This document shows positions 46,961 through 57,602 of a stretch of 64,000 bases of DNA, one piece after another. The DNA is from Eunapius fragilis (taxonomy: Eukaryota; Porifera; Demospongiae; Spongillida; Spongillidae), in assembly GCA_963681505.1 (NCBI GenBank), contig OY811982.1, positions 6,283,152-6,347,151 on the forward strand. The letters are read 5' to 3'. The first letter of the stretch is position 1. The number at the start of each line of letters is the position of its first letter. A program made the translations under genes and the position numbers. The notes below the pieces were generated by a model. It saw nothing but the letters and a program-made list of their open reading frames with translations, was not told where the DNA came from and ran no database searches.

Positions 46961-47258
46961 GGCGGGAGGGGGGGGGGGGGGGGGGGGGAGGAGAGGAGAA
47001 AGAGGGGTTGGTTGGCTTAAACGATTGATGTGCTACCGCGGTTCTGTGTGTATAGGTGTATGTATATGTGTATTGAGAAGGGTCGGAGAACCTGAAAAGT
47101 AAAATGTTATATAGCAACTGAAATTTTTTAATTTTTTTATATTGCAGTAATACTTTTTTTAAAACACAACATTCTAACACACACAAAATGAAATCAACAA
47201 ATAATAAATAAAAATGATTAAGAGATAAACAATTAAGATTTTTAAGCATGCATGACAT
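46961..47258. other. G run and AT-rich spacer
   Basis: A G run at about 46968-46988, then an AT-rich region. No gene. Confidence 0.5.
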
Positions 47259-47957
47259 TTAGGCAAAGATAGTGGGCAACCCTGCTCCATCATCCGTACC
47301 AATTGCACTCCTCCATTTGGTGCAAGAGCCCCTCAGACAATAGTTTGTTGCTCTGAGTATGGCGAATGAGAGTCGTGCTCTCATCCATCCTAGTACTTCA
47401 CTGTTGGATTTGTCCCACTTATGGGCAAGTTTCTGAGCAAGTTGTTTGACAAAAAAATTTGCTTCTCGACCCAGGACTCTGTCAACTGACACAACAAGAG
47501 GTGTGAAGGAGGCTCAGCAAAGAGCTGCTGCTTCTGAGTATTTCTTCTTCAGAATGGCAGTAACAACTCGTTGTGAGTGCGACGGGGCGTCAGTGTCTGT
47601 GACACTTACATCAAACAACGCCACTGTCTGGGGCTGCCATACACCTATGATACTCAGATCAGCAATTAGGGAGGGTACACCTTCTGCATCATTTGCTTCT
47701 TGTACGATTTGTTCTTTTACGACTTCCTTGTAAACAAGTGATGCTAGGTCGCCAATAACATATCTAACTTCATTACGACATGTTACTAGACCTCCCTTCT
47801 TGCAGTCAAGAGCATGTTCCAAACTGGTTGCAGCTCCGCATCCATCGCAATTGGCTGGCACAAAAATGTAAATACGACTAAATATGTTTATTATACGTGC
47901 TATATTATGTGTTATGAGACACTTACTATTTTTAATCGTGCATGTCATTGTTTTCAT
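47259..47957 (-). mobile_element. C-terminal part of a reverse-transcriptase-type element (second family)
   Basis: Reading frame from 47957: CDGCGAATSLEHALDCKKGG (a C-x2-C...H-x4-C cluster), CRNEVRYVIGDLASLVYKEV, LIADLSIIGVWQPQTVALFD, SVTDTDAPSHS. An in-frame TGA at 47511-47513 follows (probably from CGA), then FVKQLAQKLAHKWDKS, EVLGWMRARLSFAILRATN, CLRGSCTKWRSAIGTDDGAG and a stop. The cluster plus ADL...ALFDVSV suggests a restriction-like nuclease domain, parallel to but distinct from the first family. A related tail lies at 20784-20945. Confidence 0.6.
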
Positions 47958-49310
47958 TGATGGCCCCCAATTAATCTATATATCTCAATGATAATGTCTA
48001 ACAATTCTTCCCTTAGTCTAGTGTTCTGGTGTTTTATTCCATGTCTTCTGCATTGAGCTTTCACAAACAATTAATACTTGTTCTAAATTCAAACTGGTAA
48101 AACGTTCATGCAAAATTTGTTTCCATGCATTAACACTTGCTGCACACTGTGCTAGCAGAGCTCTAACATTGGCCCTTAACTGATTACGTGGGATTTGGAA
48201 CAACTCAGCTGAAAAGTGAAGCTAGTCGATATATATGTTTGCCTACATTGTTTCCTATTGGCAACATGCGTAATTCTTGACTGCAAGGGTGTACAGTCCC
48301 AACCAATATTTCCTTGCACTTGGGGATCACTAACAGCATGTTTCATTAATTACTTCAAGCTGCGGACACAGCTAGCTGTAACACTCATTATCAGTATTGA
48401 GTAGTGATGTAATGTAAGGCAAAGTGCAGCTCACTTGCTTTGTGACCAATTAGGAATCAGAACATCACAGCTATATGGCTGAGTCCTGCTCTTGTCTGAT
48501 CCCTCGAGCACTCTTATCTATACTTTACAGCCCGCACAGGACACGGCAATAATAGTGTGGTATGTAACCACATCAGCATCATGCTTGCATGTCAGGAAGC
48601 GATGGCCAAGGCCAGTGATCCAGTGAAGGTTTAGAACAATCCAAGCAAGTTAACCTTATATATAACTTCAAAACCACACCTGTAAAAAATACAGGTAAAA
48701 TATTTGCGGCTTGGAGGTAGGGACATGGGGGGGGGTATAGTTACATGTATATGTGGACTGTGTCCCTCTGGGAGGATTAATTGTACGTGAAGACAATAAT
48801 GCAGGAGACAAAATTTGTTAATTGTACCATAATCTACTAAGATGTAAGTTCTGTTGAAAACCAGGTATGTTATTGAATTAATCAGGCATTTAATTAAAAA
48901 AAACCTGATTAGGGATTTTTTTTTCAGCAACTTGCATGTGTTACATTGCAAAAATGAAGGCTTTAATTCAAAAACAGCACAAGTTATGTGCTTGCATAGC
49001 TATTGCAATTAGAGAATGTAACTTGTGGGAAGGTTGGTCATTCAAGATGCAAGATAAAATCTTTGCAGCTAGGTGGTATGGCGAAGTACAGCCCCCCCCC
49101 CCCCCCCCTCCCCCCCACCCCCATTGGTTTCTAGGGCAGAATCTTTGCAATTCTGGTGAAAATCTAACAGTCCTTCCTTTATCCAGGCATCATTGCCTCT
49201 ACATAATTTTTATTGAAGTGTATAAAAGTATTATTTGGCAGGACACCGGAATTGGTAGATGTAAGAGAGATATCCACAATGCTAGAGACCATCTTTTGAT
49301 TACATGGTTA
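47958..49310. other. No gene seen
   Basis: A minus-strand frame (48018-48203, NQLRANVRALLAQCAASVNA) looks protein-like but is short and unassigned. A C run lies at about 49092-49108. Confidence 0.4.
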
Positions 49311-49460
49311 GGGGCCGTTCATAAATTGCATCACGCTGAGGGGGTGGGGGTATCAGCCAGTGTGACGATGTACACATTAAGCAGACATCAGTATGTGATG
49401 AGGGGGGGGGGGGGGTCCATAATGGTTAAAAATAGCGTGACATAATTTATGAACGGCCCC
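49311..49460. mobile_element. PIF/Harbinger-like MITE
   Basis: The 150-bp element has inverted ends GGGGCCGTTCATAAATT extending about 28 bp with few mismatches, flanked by TTA on both sides (49308-49310 and 49461-49463). A three-base TTA duplication and GGG-type ends fit PIF/Harbinger. A G run lies inside (about 49401-49414). No coding capacity. Confidence 0.8.
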
Positions 49461-49896
49461 TTACATGCTAGATTTTAGAAGTGCGTATCAACATGAGTTT
49501 CTGTGCAAAAGTTATTGTAGCCATACAATCCTTTATCTCAATGCATTGATTTCTGACCTCAGCTGGAAGCCAAAAAAGAAGCGTTCTTAGAAATTGACAC
49601 AATTGCCAATTATGCAAGTTACACTCCAGATACTGCATCTACAATTTTGCAAACAAAAAAGGTCTGGCATCAGTGTTCTGCCAGTTTCGTCCAATAGGGT
49701 GTATGATATTCAGTTTGTAATCACGCACATGCATACATGGGTAGCATCATTGTCATGAAATGGGAGAAGTAAGTAATGGAATGTGTGAGGGCCAGAATGG
49801 AGTTCTCTACCCTTTTGCCAGTGTTACCTGCATATATCCAGAGTCATATGGAGAAAGGTATTAGCATGGCATGGGTAGTCAGTCATACAGGTCTTC
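49461..49896. other. No gene seen
   Basis: An exon-like phrase after CTCAG at about 49562 (LEAKKEAFLEIDTIANYASY) is open for 36 codons, but neither neighbour exon nor family was found. Confidence 0.35.
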
Positions 49897-50614
49897 CTGA
49901 ATATTCATAGCCTCGTGCTAATCTTGTTCCATACAACAGCTAAAACACACCCACAATCACTCATGAAGTATAAGGTAAGTGTTTTTTTTTTTCAGCTCCA
50001 CTGCCCGCTCTTGTTCAGATCAGTTTGTCAGTATAGATAGTATAGGGAGTACTTTAAAGGCTTCCATAGGCTTCAAGGAACCCAGTGGAAACAAATTCAG
50101 ATCTGAAGTTGTTCACACTGCATTACAACAAAAGACGTCATCATCCCCCCCCCCCCCCCCCTCTCATCCATCACTGTATGAGCTGACACACACATACACA
50201 CACTTACACATACACATACATAGTCACCTCATGGTGGGGCAGGAGGTGCGTTAAATTGTGTTCATTACTCTCGCTTTCAATTCGCTCAACTACCGATGCT
50301 CATAATAAGGACAAAATCTGACCTGAACAACAATTTAATGTGGGCAGTGGAGCTTAGACAAATAATACTGGCTTTATAGAATTATAGCTTTCAATATCTT
50401 CTTTCAACGGGCCTTGCACACAAGATCTGAAAGATGTCTGAATAGCCTTCTACAACTTTATAACATAGGCATATAGCTGTAGTGATTTAATTTCTTGCAA
50501 ATGGCAATTTGAAGAAGGCTGGTATATAGTTATGGCATTTTTCTATCATGAACGAGTGTGAACGTATTTCAGCTGTTGTATGGAACAAGATTAGCCGAGG
50601 CTATGAATATTCAG
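49897..50614. mobile_element. Element with 45-bp terminal inverted repeats
   Basis: CTGAATATTCATAGCCTCG...CATACAACAGCT at 49897-49941 is repeated in reverse complement at 50571-50614 with a single-base indel. The 718-bp unit encodes nothing recognisable. Flanking bases show no clear target duplication. Confidence 0.65.
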
Positions 50615-51269
50615 CAGCTTCAAATAATGAAACATGTTGTTTTAAATTCATATATGCATGCATGAACGTTATTAAATCAGTGTTCTAATTTGTATTCAAA
50701 AGTGAGGAATTTAATACCTAACATTGATAATAGGGGATTAATGGTGCAAAACGATTATTTTGTGTTGCCTCTTTTAGAATAAACGATTTCAATGTATCGC
50801 TAATACATATAATGACAGTTGCGTACTCTATGTGCACAATCAGAGCTCACATGCAGTTGACATGTGAAAGAGGGCTACTGCACATGCTCAGAACTATCAA
50901 TATAATAGAGGTATTTCAACATTTGATTGTAATGAATATGAGATCATATATCTGGGAGCCTAGTTATGGCAACATGGAGCAGAACATCTAAATAGATATT
51001 ATTATTGTGATGTAGATTAATTGGGGACCATCAATGAAAACTCATTATCAACATTGAATGACATGCACGATTATAAATGGTAAGTGTGTCTCATGTATCA
51101 AATTACATCACCACTACATCATATTTTTTGAATAATTAGTCGTATTTACATTGTTGAGTTACTATATATTACTTTATACACAGAACCGATGGCACATCAA
51201 TCGTTTACCCCTCTTTCACCGCCCCCCCCCCCCCTTCCCTTACACCCCCCCCCCCCCCCCCCCTCGTTG
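50615..51269. other. No gene seen; C runs
   Basis: AT-rich, ending in two C runs (about 51222-51234 and 51246-51262) beside the dispersed repeat. Confidence 0.45.
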
Positions 51270-51279
51270 ATGATAGCGC

Positions 51280-51460
51280 CCCCCCCCCCTCCAAATCACG
51301 TTAATGAAATTCATGAATTAATGCTGCCCAGGACGGACGCGTAGGTATTATTTTGGGGCGCGTAACGTGCACATTAGGGGGCGCTGAAATATAATTCATT
51401 GCTAACTACATGGCCCGCTCCCTGGTTAAAAGTTTTGCAACATACGGCGTTCCATAGTGG
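51280..51460. repeat. Dispersed repeat, minus-orientation copy
   Basis: Reverse complement of 46760-46960 with few changes (CAAATCACGTTAATGAAATT, GGGGGCGCTGAAATATAATT, CGGCGTTCCAT). Confidence 0.8.
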
Positions 51461-51489
51461 TGGCGGGATTATCCCTGCTCGTTGTTCCG

Positions 51490-51665
51490 CCAGGAAAGCC
51501 GGCGGGGGCAGCGCTGCATGGTGGTGCCGGCGGGGGTAGTGCTGGTGGTGCCGGCGGGGGTAGTGCTGGTGGTGCCGGCAGGGGTAGCGCTGCTGGTGGT
51601 GGTGGTGGGGGCAGTGCTGCTGGTGGTGGTAGGAGTGGCGGGGCTTCTGGAGGTGGCGGGGTGAA
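51490..51665. repeat. GC-rich tandem repeat
   Basis: Units of about 21 bp containing GGTGGTGCCGGCGGGGGTAG. Reads as glycine/alanine/serine-rich in one frame and proline/alanine-rich on the other strand; no gene context. Confidence 0.75.
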
Positions 51666-51918
51666 GGGGAGAGGAGTCGGAGGATGTATGTCATCCTCTT
51701 CCACCTCCTACCCCTCTTGATTAAAAAAACCCGTAAGGTCTTCAGCTGCCATCTACATGTACGTGACAGAGACAGAGAGTCAGTATGATTTAAAATTTTT
51801 TTACCTTATTCTTTTTTCAAGCAAGTTTACACGTGAATCCACATAGAGTATATTATTAAATTCTTACCTCTTGTTGCAAAGTGCACTATAATCCAGCGGG
51901 TGCATGACTGACTTTTAT

Positions 51919-52767
51919 CATAGATATTATACGGAAGGGATTGGAAACGGATCACGTGATGCAATACATTGCATAGGCTGGCTTACGGCCTGTCACTGTA
52001 GGATCAATTAACACGTTTGCCACTGCGTTTCAGATACTTTTTCGAAGAAAACTGGTCGTTGTGTATAGTTTGAGGCTTTTTCCTTTATTTTGTCACTTGC
52101 TTAAGAGGTATGGATATTAGTAGATATGTTTTTATGACTGTAAATGATTTTAGACCCGAGTTTTTTTAAAGACCCGCGTTCCGTGTCTTTGCGAAGCCTT
52201 TGTGGGCGTGTAGGAAACGTTAGCGTTGTCATATTGGCTACTTTATTATAGAATCGAGTGGAGCTTCGTGAGACAAATCGAACTGGCTAGGTATTATCTC
52301 AAAAGCTCTTGGCGCACTTTAGATGCCCACAACCAGTCTCATGTCAAAATCTTTATTGCCAACTTTTGTACGAGTGTACAACACGCATTTGAGATAATAC
52401 CTAGCCAGTTCGATTTGTCTCACGAAGCTCCACTCGATTCTATAATAAAGTAGCCAATATGACAACGCTAACGTTTCCTACACGCCCACAAAGGCTTCTC
52501 AAAGACAGGAACGCGGGTCTTTAAAAAAACTCGGGTCTAAAATCATTTACAGTCATAAAAACATATCTAAAATTATCCATACCTTTTAAGTAAGTGACAG
52601 AATAAAGGAAAAAGCCTCAAACTATACACAACGACCGGTTTTCTTCGAAAAAGTATCTGAAACCATAGATATTATCCGCCATTTTATTTAATTTTTCCTG
52701 CATGGATGGAACCTGTTGATTGGTGTTAAAGACTTCCGTTTCCAATCCCTTCCGTATTATATCTATG
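51919..52767. mobile_element. 849-bp P-type foldback element
   Basis: Begins CATAGATATTATACGGAAGG and ends with its near-perfect complement, flanked directly by CTTTTAT on both sides (51912-51918 and 52768-52774), a clean 7-bp target duplication. Just inside is ATTGGAAACGG, as in the P-type transposon at 40429-45221. After about 90 bp of unpaired sequence on each side come long inverted arms (about 52031-52302 and 52390-52664) around a loop of about 90 bp. No coding capacity. Probably moved by a P-type transposase. Confidence 0.85.
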
Positions 52768-52774
52768 CTTTTAT

Positions 52775-53725
52775 GCCTGCAAAGCCTTAACACGTGTACA
52801 GACTGTGCTATATTTCTATTGGTCCAATTCCATCATATTAACGGCATGTGCTAAAACTTTATTGGTCAAATTTGAAAATGCTCCAATCTAAACATGGAGG
52901 TGTAGCCTACATGAAGTAAAGCTGGATAGTGTGGGAACTCAGGAAGTGAACTACATGACTGCATGTAGATCTGGGATAACATGGCACAATGTAGACTGAT
53001 AAGGATATGTTTTCAGGTGAGTAATATCTGTGGACAGGGTCTGCAGAGTTATGAGTGTGGGCAGAATGTCTGATTTTTTCACTACATAAATGTGAGAGTA
53101 GAAGTACCTTATGGTAGCTATAACAAGTTGATTTGCAAAAGTACAAGACTATTGGCGGCATGTGGTGGCGAGAAAGTCTGCTGCTAGTGCTGGTGGTGTG
53201 TACAATGGACAAAGCACTTGAAATGTACATGAGATTGGCTTAAGTTAGGTGAATACTACACTTTTGCATGTATCATGAATTGATACATGTGCTTTAGAAA
53301 CCAATGCCTCTGCCCCAATCTTACTTACTGCTGCACGGGCAGATCTAGTAACAACCTTTTGAGCTAGCAATGGATGAGACTTACAAAAGGCATCATTTAC
53401 TTCACTTAGAAGCTCACTATCTCTAAGAATAGCTTTTTCAAGACCACCATTATACTCCATTAGTGCATGAGATTTGGGTTCATACAAGGAGTAGCTATAT
53501 GGGAGAAGGATAAGGTTGCAGTTATTGTCATTTCACCTATAGTTCTCAGCCCTTGCAACTGCAATTATATTCATAGTTGCAACACATGTACATGGCTAGA
53601 CAGATAAGGAAGCCTTCAAATAAGCCTTTTTATACATCAGATTAAAACAATAGACACTACTACTGTACACACAGTTGCATGCTTTACATGTGAAGTGAAT
53701 GGTTTTGTGCAGATCCGTGCTGTAC
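52775..53725. other. No assigned gene
   Basis: A minus-strand frame at 53245-53487 (SHALMEYNGGLEKAILRDSE, LLSEVNDAFCKSHPLLAQKV) has protein-like composition and may be an exon, but the family and splice partners are unknown. Confidence 0.35.
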
Positions 53726-53801
53726 ATAGTCGGGCGGGCCCTACTACCGCGTTTGGTCAGGTAGTAGGGTGACAAGCCCGACCAAACACCGCCCGACTAT
53801 A
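53726..53801. repeat. Small foldback, copy 2
   Basis: Ends ATAGTCGGGCGGG and CCGCCCGACTAT pair; the inside holds CCTACTACC...GGTAGTAGG, a second nested pair. Reversed relative to the copy at 36817-36880. Confidence 0.8.
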
Positions 53802-53814
53802 CTCTACAAATGTT

Positions 53815-54613
53815 GCATGCACAGCTTTTTAATGTTAATACAACATGCCATAACATACCTTTGGGTGGTAGTGGTAGTGCTGTGACCCCTGCGGTACCGC
53901 GTCCTCTCGGAAGCACATTGGTCATTCCAATACCGACTCCTTTTAGATGCTTTAATGGCAGCTGAATTGTCCTCGTATTTCTGCCTGTTAGCAGCGCGGT
54001 TTCCCTCGAGGTCCTCTTCATATCGCCGCCTTTTAGCAGCATGGTTCTCCTCGAGGTCCTCTTCATATCGCCGCCTTTTAGCAGCACGGTTCTCCTCGAG
54101 GTCCTCTTCATATCGCCGCCTTTTAGCAGCACGGTTCTCCTCGAGGTCCTCTTCATATCGCCGCCTTTTAGCAGCACGGTTCTCCTCGAGGTCCTCTTCA
54201 TATCGCCGCCTTTTAGCAGCACGGTTCTCCTCGAGGTCCTCTTCATATCGCCGCCTTTTAGCAGCACGGTTCTCCTCGAGGTCCTCTTCATATCGCCGCT
54301 TTTTAGCAGCACGGTTCTCCTCGAGGTTCTCTTCATATCGCCGCCTTTGAGCAGCACGGTTCTCCTCGAGGTCCTCTTCATATCGCCGCCTTTTAGCAGA
54401 TCGCTTAGATTTAATATCTGCGTTGTAGCTGTCGCGTACAGAGGCCTTCTTCTTTTCGGGATAGGCCTTTTAGCTGTCGCGTACAGAGGCCTTCTTCTTT
54501 TCGGGATCGGCCTTGTATAGAGCGCTCGGGCTTTAGCTTTGTTCTCGTCTTAATTGCTTTTGGAGGTATTTCGCTCGTTGCTTAGATATCTTCTTTTGAT
54601 TACGCGAAGGCAT
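53815..54613 (-). pseudogene. Fifteen-residue repeat protein gene, long array
   Basis: The start MPSRNQKKISKQRAKYLQ runs to a stop after 26 codons. In the frame matching the other family copies it resumes as YKADPEKKKASVRDS, an in-frame TAA, YKAYPEKKKASVRDS and YNADIKSKRSAKRRR. It then has about nine 15-residue units of YEEDLEENRAAKRRR (45-bp DNA repeat, 53996-54400), and ends KYEDNSAAIKASKRSRYWN...CMQHL. After the TAA the frame is open for roughly 200 codons. The units alternate acidic and basic blocks and should form a charged single alpha-helix or coiled coil; function is unknown. Confidence 0.55.
53996..54400. repeat. 45-bp tandem repeat, nine units
   Basis: TCATATCGCCGCCTTTTAGC, AGCACGGTTCTCCTCGAGG and TCCTCT repeated with period 45 and only scattered substitutions. 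The multiple-of-three period keeps the minus-strand frame open. Equivalent open frames on the plus strand are shadows. Confidence 0.95.
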
Positions 54614-54692
54614 TTTTAGAAAAACAACTTCACTAGCCAAAGCAACAACTAATCTGCGATAGGAACACCAGATATTTTTAGTGCAGGTTAGA

Positions 54693-54702
54693 GTATTTAT
54701 AC
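54693..54702 (-). promoter_or_regulatory. Candidate TATA box of the element gene
   Basis: GTATAAATAC on the minus strand, about 80 bases before the start codon at 54613; spacing agrees with copy 1. Confidence 0.45.
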
Positions 54703-55117
54703 TGCCTAAAATTATTTATAAATATCTATTACATACATTATTAAAAAGAACTTGATATGTGTCTATATGACATGTAAGGATAACGTGCCGGTAAATTTCG
54801 AAGCGATTGGTACTATTCCCGTCCTTCTAAACCGTTCCTAGCTCGAGTTATACCTTCCTAAGAAGAAGACGACGACGATGGAGAATTATTGTAGGACTGG
54901 GCACGAGAAACAGGAAATTGTTTGTTTCTCTATAACCACACCGTTTTATGACACGGAACAAACGTAGAACTGTAGATCGTTGTGCTCTCATTCCGCCGCG
55001 ATAAAGAGATAAGCGATCCGTTTCTCCGTTGTCCCTCCAGACGCGCTAGTGAAGGTTTATTAATGACATTCATCAACCCTCAATCAATCCTATATTGAAC
55101 CTGCTGCCGCAGGTTCA

Positions 55118-55328
55118 GATACCTTTATAATTAACGGGGGCAATTTTGTTTGATATTAGGCTAGATATCATCACTAAAGTAGCTTGGATATGTAGTCGAT
55201 TGTGCATCGCTTGGTCCCAACGTGCTGCATTATTATTCGAAATTCTAAGCCGTTTTTTTGCTGAATTGTCTGTGAATTCAAGACATCAATAATGCATGTA
55301 ATTGAAATATTATTTTGCCATTCATCAG
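55118..55328. other. Intron of the spectrin gene
   Basis: Ends in the acceptor TTCATCAG at 55328. The exon(s) coding the first part of the CH1 domain were not found in the window; upstream repeats may have pushed them far away. Confidence 0.5.
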
Positions 55329-55991
55329 GTGAACCTCGAGAATATTGGAGCAGAGGACATCGTGGATGGAAATCCACGTCTGATCCTGGGGCTCATATGG
55401 ACCATCATCTTGAGGTTTGAGATCCAAGACATCCAATTAGAGGATGAATCCATGGAAATGAGATCTGCAAAAGAGGCTCTTTTGCTTTGGTGTCAGAGGA
55501 AGACGGCAGGGTTAGTTCAACTGGAAGGGTATTCGCTATTTTGTTATTAAAATTAACCTTGGCGGGGATTTTCCAAATTCATATGACTACATGTGCAAAT
55601 ATGTATTAGGTACCCAGGAGTTCGTGTAACTGACTTCCACTCCAGTTGGAGAGACGGCTTGGCCTTCAATGCCCTCATACACAAGCACAGGTAACAACGA
55701 GAAATTTGAATTGAATTGCCTTTGCAGTGTGTAACAGTACTCAGAGGGTTCATAAGGTTAGAGTAGTTGATGTTGACGTAACATATTTAACTAGGTGTGG
55801 TTGAAATTGTGGCTTTGAGGTTTGGTCTCAGAAGGGCCATTCTGCACCTGCTATCCGTCCTGCCATCCCGACACTAAAAACGGCACCACACCTAGTCCCC
55901 TGGAGAAGACTGTGCATGCAGAGTGGTGTTAATGGATAGGGTGGGAGTGGCATGTCGGCTTTGTGGATTTCCTTCATTTAAATTATATTCA

Positions 55992-56062
<71 letters not shown>

Positions 56063-57530
56063 TCTTAGGCCAGACCTCATTGACTTCAGCTCGCTGCGTT
56101 CAGGAGCACCGCTGGTCAATTTAAACAATGCCTTTGATGTGGCTGAGAAGTGCCTTGGCATATCAAAGCTTCTAGATGCAGAAGGTTAGTGTGAAACCTG
56201 TCCTAGGTTAGGACCCCCTTCTTCGCCTGGTTACCACTGAGTGAAGGATGGGGAGTGCACAAGCTGGGTGTCAAGTGGAGGCTAGATATGAGCCTGGGGA
56301 CTAGAGTTATCAACGTTGGAAAGCCCTGACCAATTCTCCCATCCTCTTGCCCCTTGCTCCCCTCCCCCCCCCCCCCCCCACCCCCTTCCAGATGTGAACG
56401 TACCTCACCCTGATGACAAGTCAATCATGACCTATTTGGTCTCCTACTACCACTACTTCTCAAAGATGAAGGCTGAGGAGACTGGTGGGAGGCGCCTCAA
56501 CAAGGTGACCTGAACTAGAGCCCCATGTTGATCACATGATGTCACATGACCTCGCATGAACTGCAACTAGAGCCCACCCCATGTGATCACATGATGTCAC
56601 ATGACCTTGCATGCACTGCAACTAGAGCACCCCATGTGATCACATGATGTCACATGACCTTACATGCACTGCACACGTACTGCACATTATGGTACCTCAT
56701 TGTTTCCATTGTGCCCTTGCGGTACCAGATAGTAGGCATCATGGTGGACATTGAGAACATGAAGAAAGAGTACGACAGACTGTGCTCAAACCTGCTTGAC
56801 TGGATAGAGAGGACAGTGGTGGTCCTCAGTGACCGTGAGTTCTCCAACTCCCTTGCAGGCATGCAGAAGCTTATGGCCGACTTCAAAACCTATCGCACTG
56901 TGGAGAAGCCTCCCAAGTGAGTAACCATGGCAATGACTGATGTGCAGTACTCATGTATGGAGTAAGCATGCAACTTGTCTTCCTGGTTACCTTGGTTACA
57001 AGCTATTAACTTTGTGCATATGGTCACCATTAGATATGTACAGACCTGTACGTGCTTCACTGTGCAAATGATTTTGATATACACAAGTCTCCTTGTTATC
57101 ATGTGTACTTGTATACAGCACATCATATGTACAGGAAGTTACTGTACATTTGTATTCTTATATTTACACTCTGTACATGGCTTGGTGGTCATTATTCATC
57201 TCTCATTATGTAAGGTACACTGAACGTGGTAACCTGGAGATCCACCTGTTCAACGTACAGACCAAGCTGAGGGCCGCTAGGCAGAAGACCTGGTACCCAC
57301 CAGATGGAAAACTGGTGTCCGATATTAACAAAGTACGTAATATTGGGCGAGTCTGCGACCACTGTGTAGTGAAGTATGTGTGTATTGTAATTGTCCACAG
57401 AATTCGTAAGTACTAATAATCATTTGCATGTACAGAACATGTGCTTGTGATGGATTACCTGTAGTTTGTTGTACTGGTCACTCATTATGCCTGCTTGCTT
57501 CAATTATGCAAGCCTACATGTCATTTCTCC

Positions 57531-57602
<72 letters not shown>

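Larger units (their letters stand above)
53815..55117 (-). mobile_element. Hairpin-capped repeat element, copy 4 (minus)
   Basis: On the minus strand it begins with a hairpin (stem TGAACCTGC, loop GGCA, 55117-55096), then ATATAGGATTGA. The middle block ACTCGAGCTAGGAACGG follows (near 54840), then a TATA-like site at 54693-54702, a start codon at 54613 and the repeat protein gene. The terminal foldback module of other copies is absent; a different small foldback (53726-53801) adjoins. Stem sequence is unrelated to copies 1 and 3, but geometry and position are identical. Confidence 0.7.

Noticed and set aside
51426-51720. Gly/Ala/Ser-rich and Pro-rich frames on both strands
   Set aside because: GC-rich tandem repeat; both strands are open only because stops are rare in such composition.
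53797-54381. 194-codon minus frame of MKRTSRRTVLLKGGD repeats, and plus-strand frames over the same DNA
   Set aside because: Homologous copies of the element use the frame giving YEEDLEENRAAKRRR, so these are shadows of the 45-bp repeat.
53996-54400. CRISPR-like regular repeats
   Set aside because: The 45-bp units are contiguous with no spacers, are coding in period, and the genome is eukaryotic.
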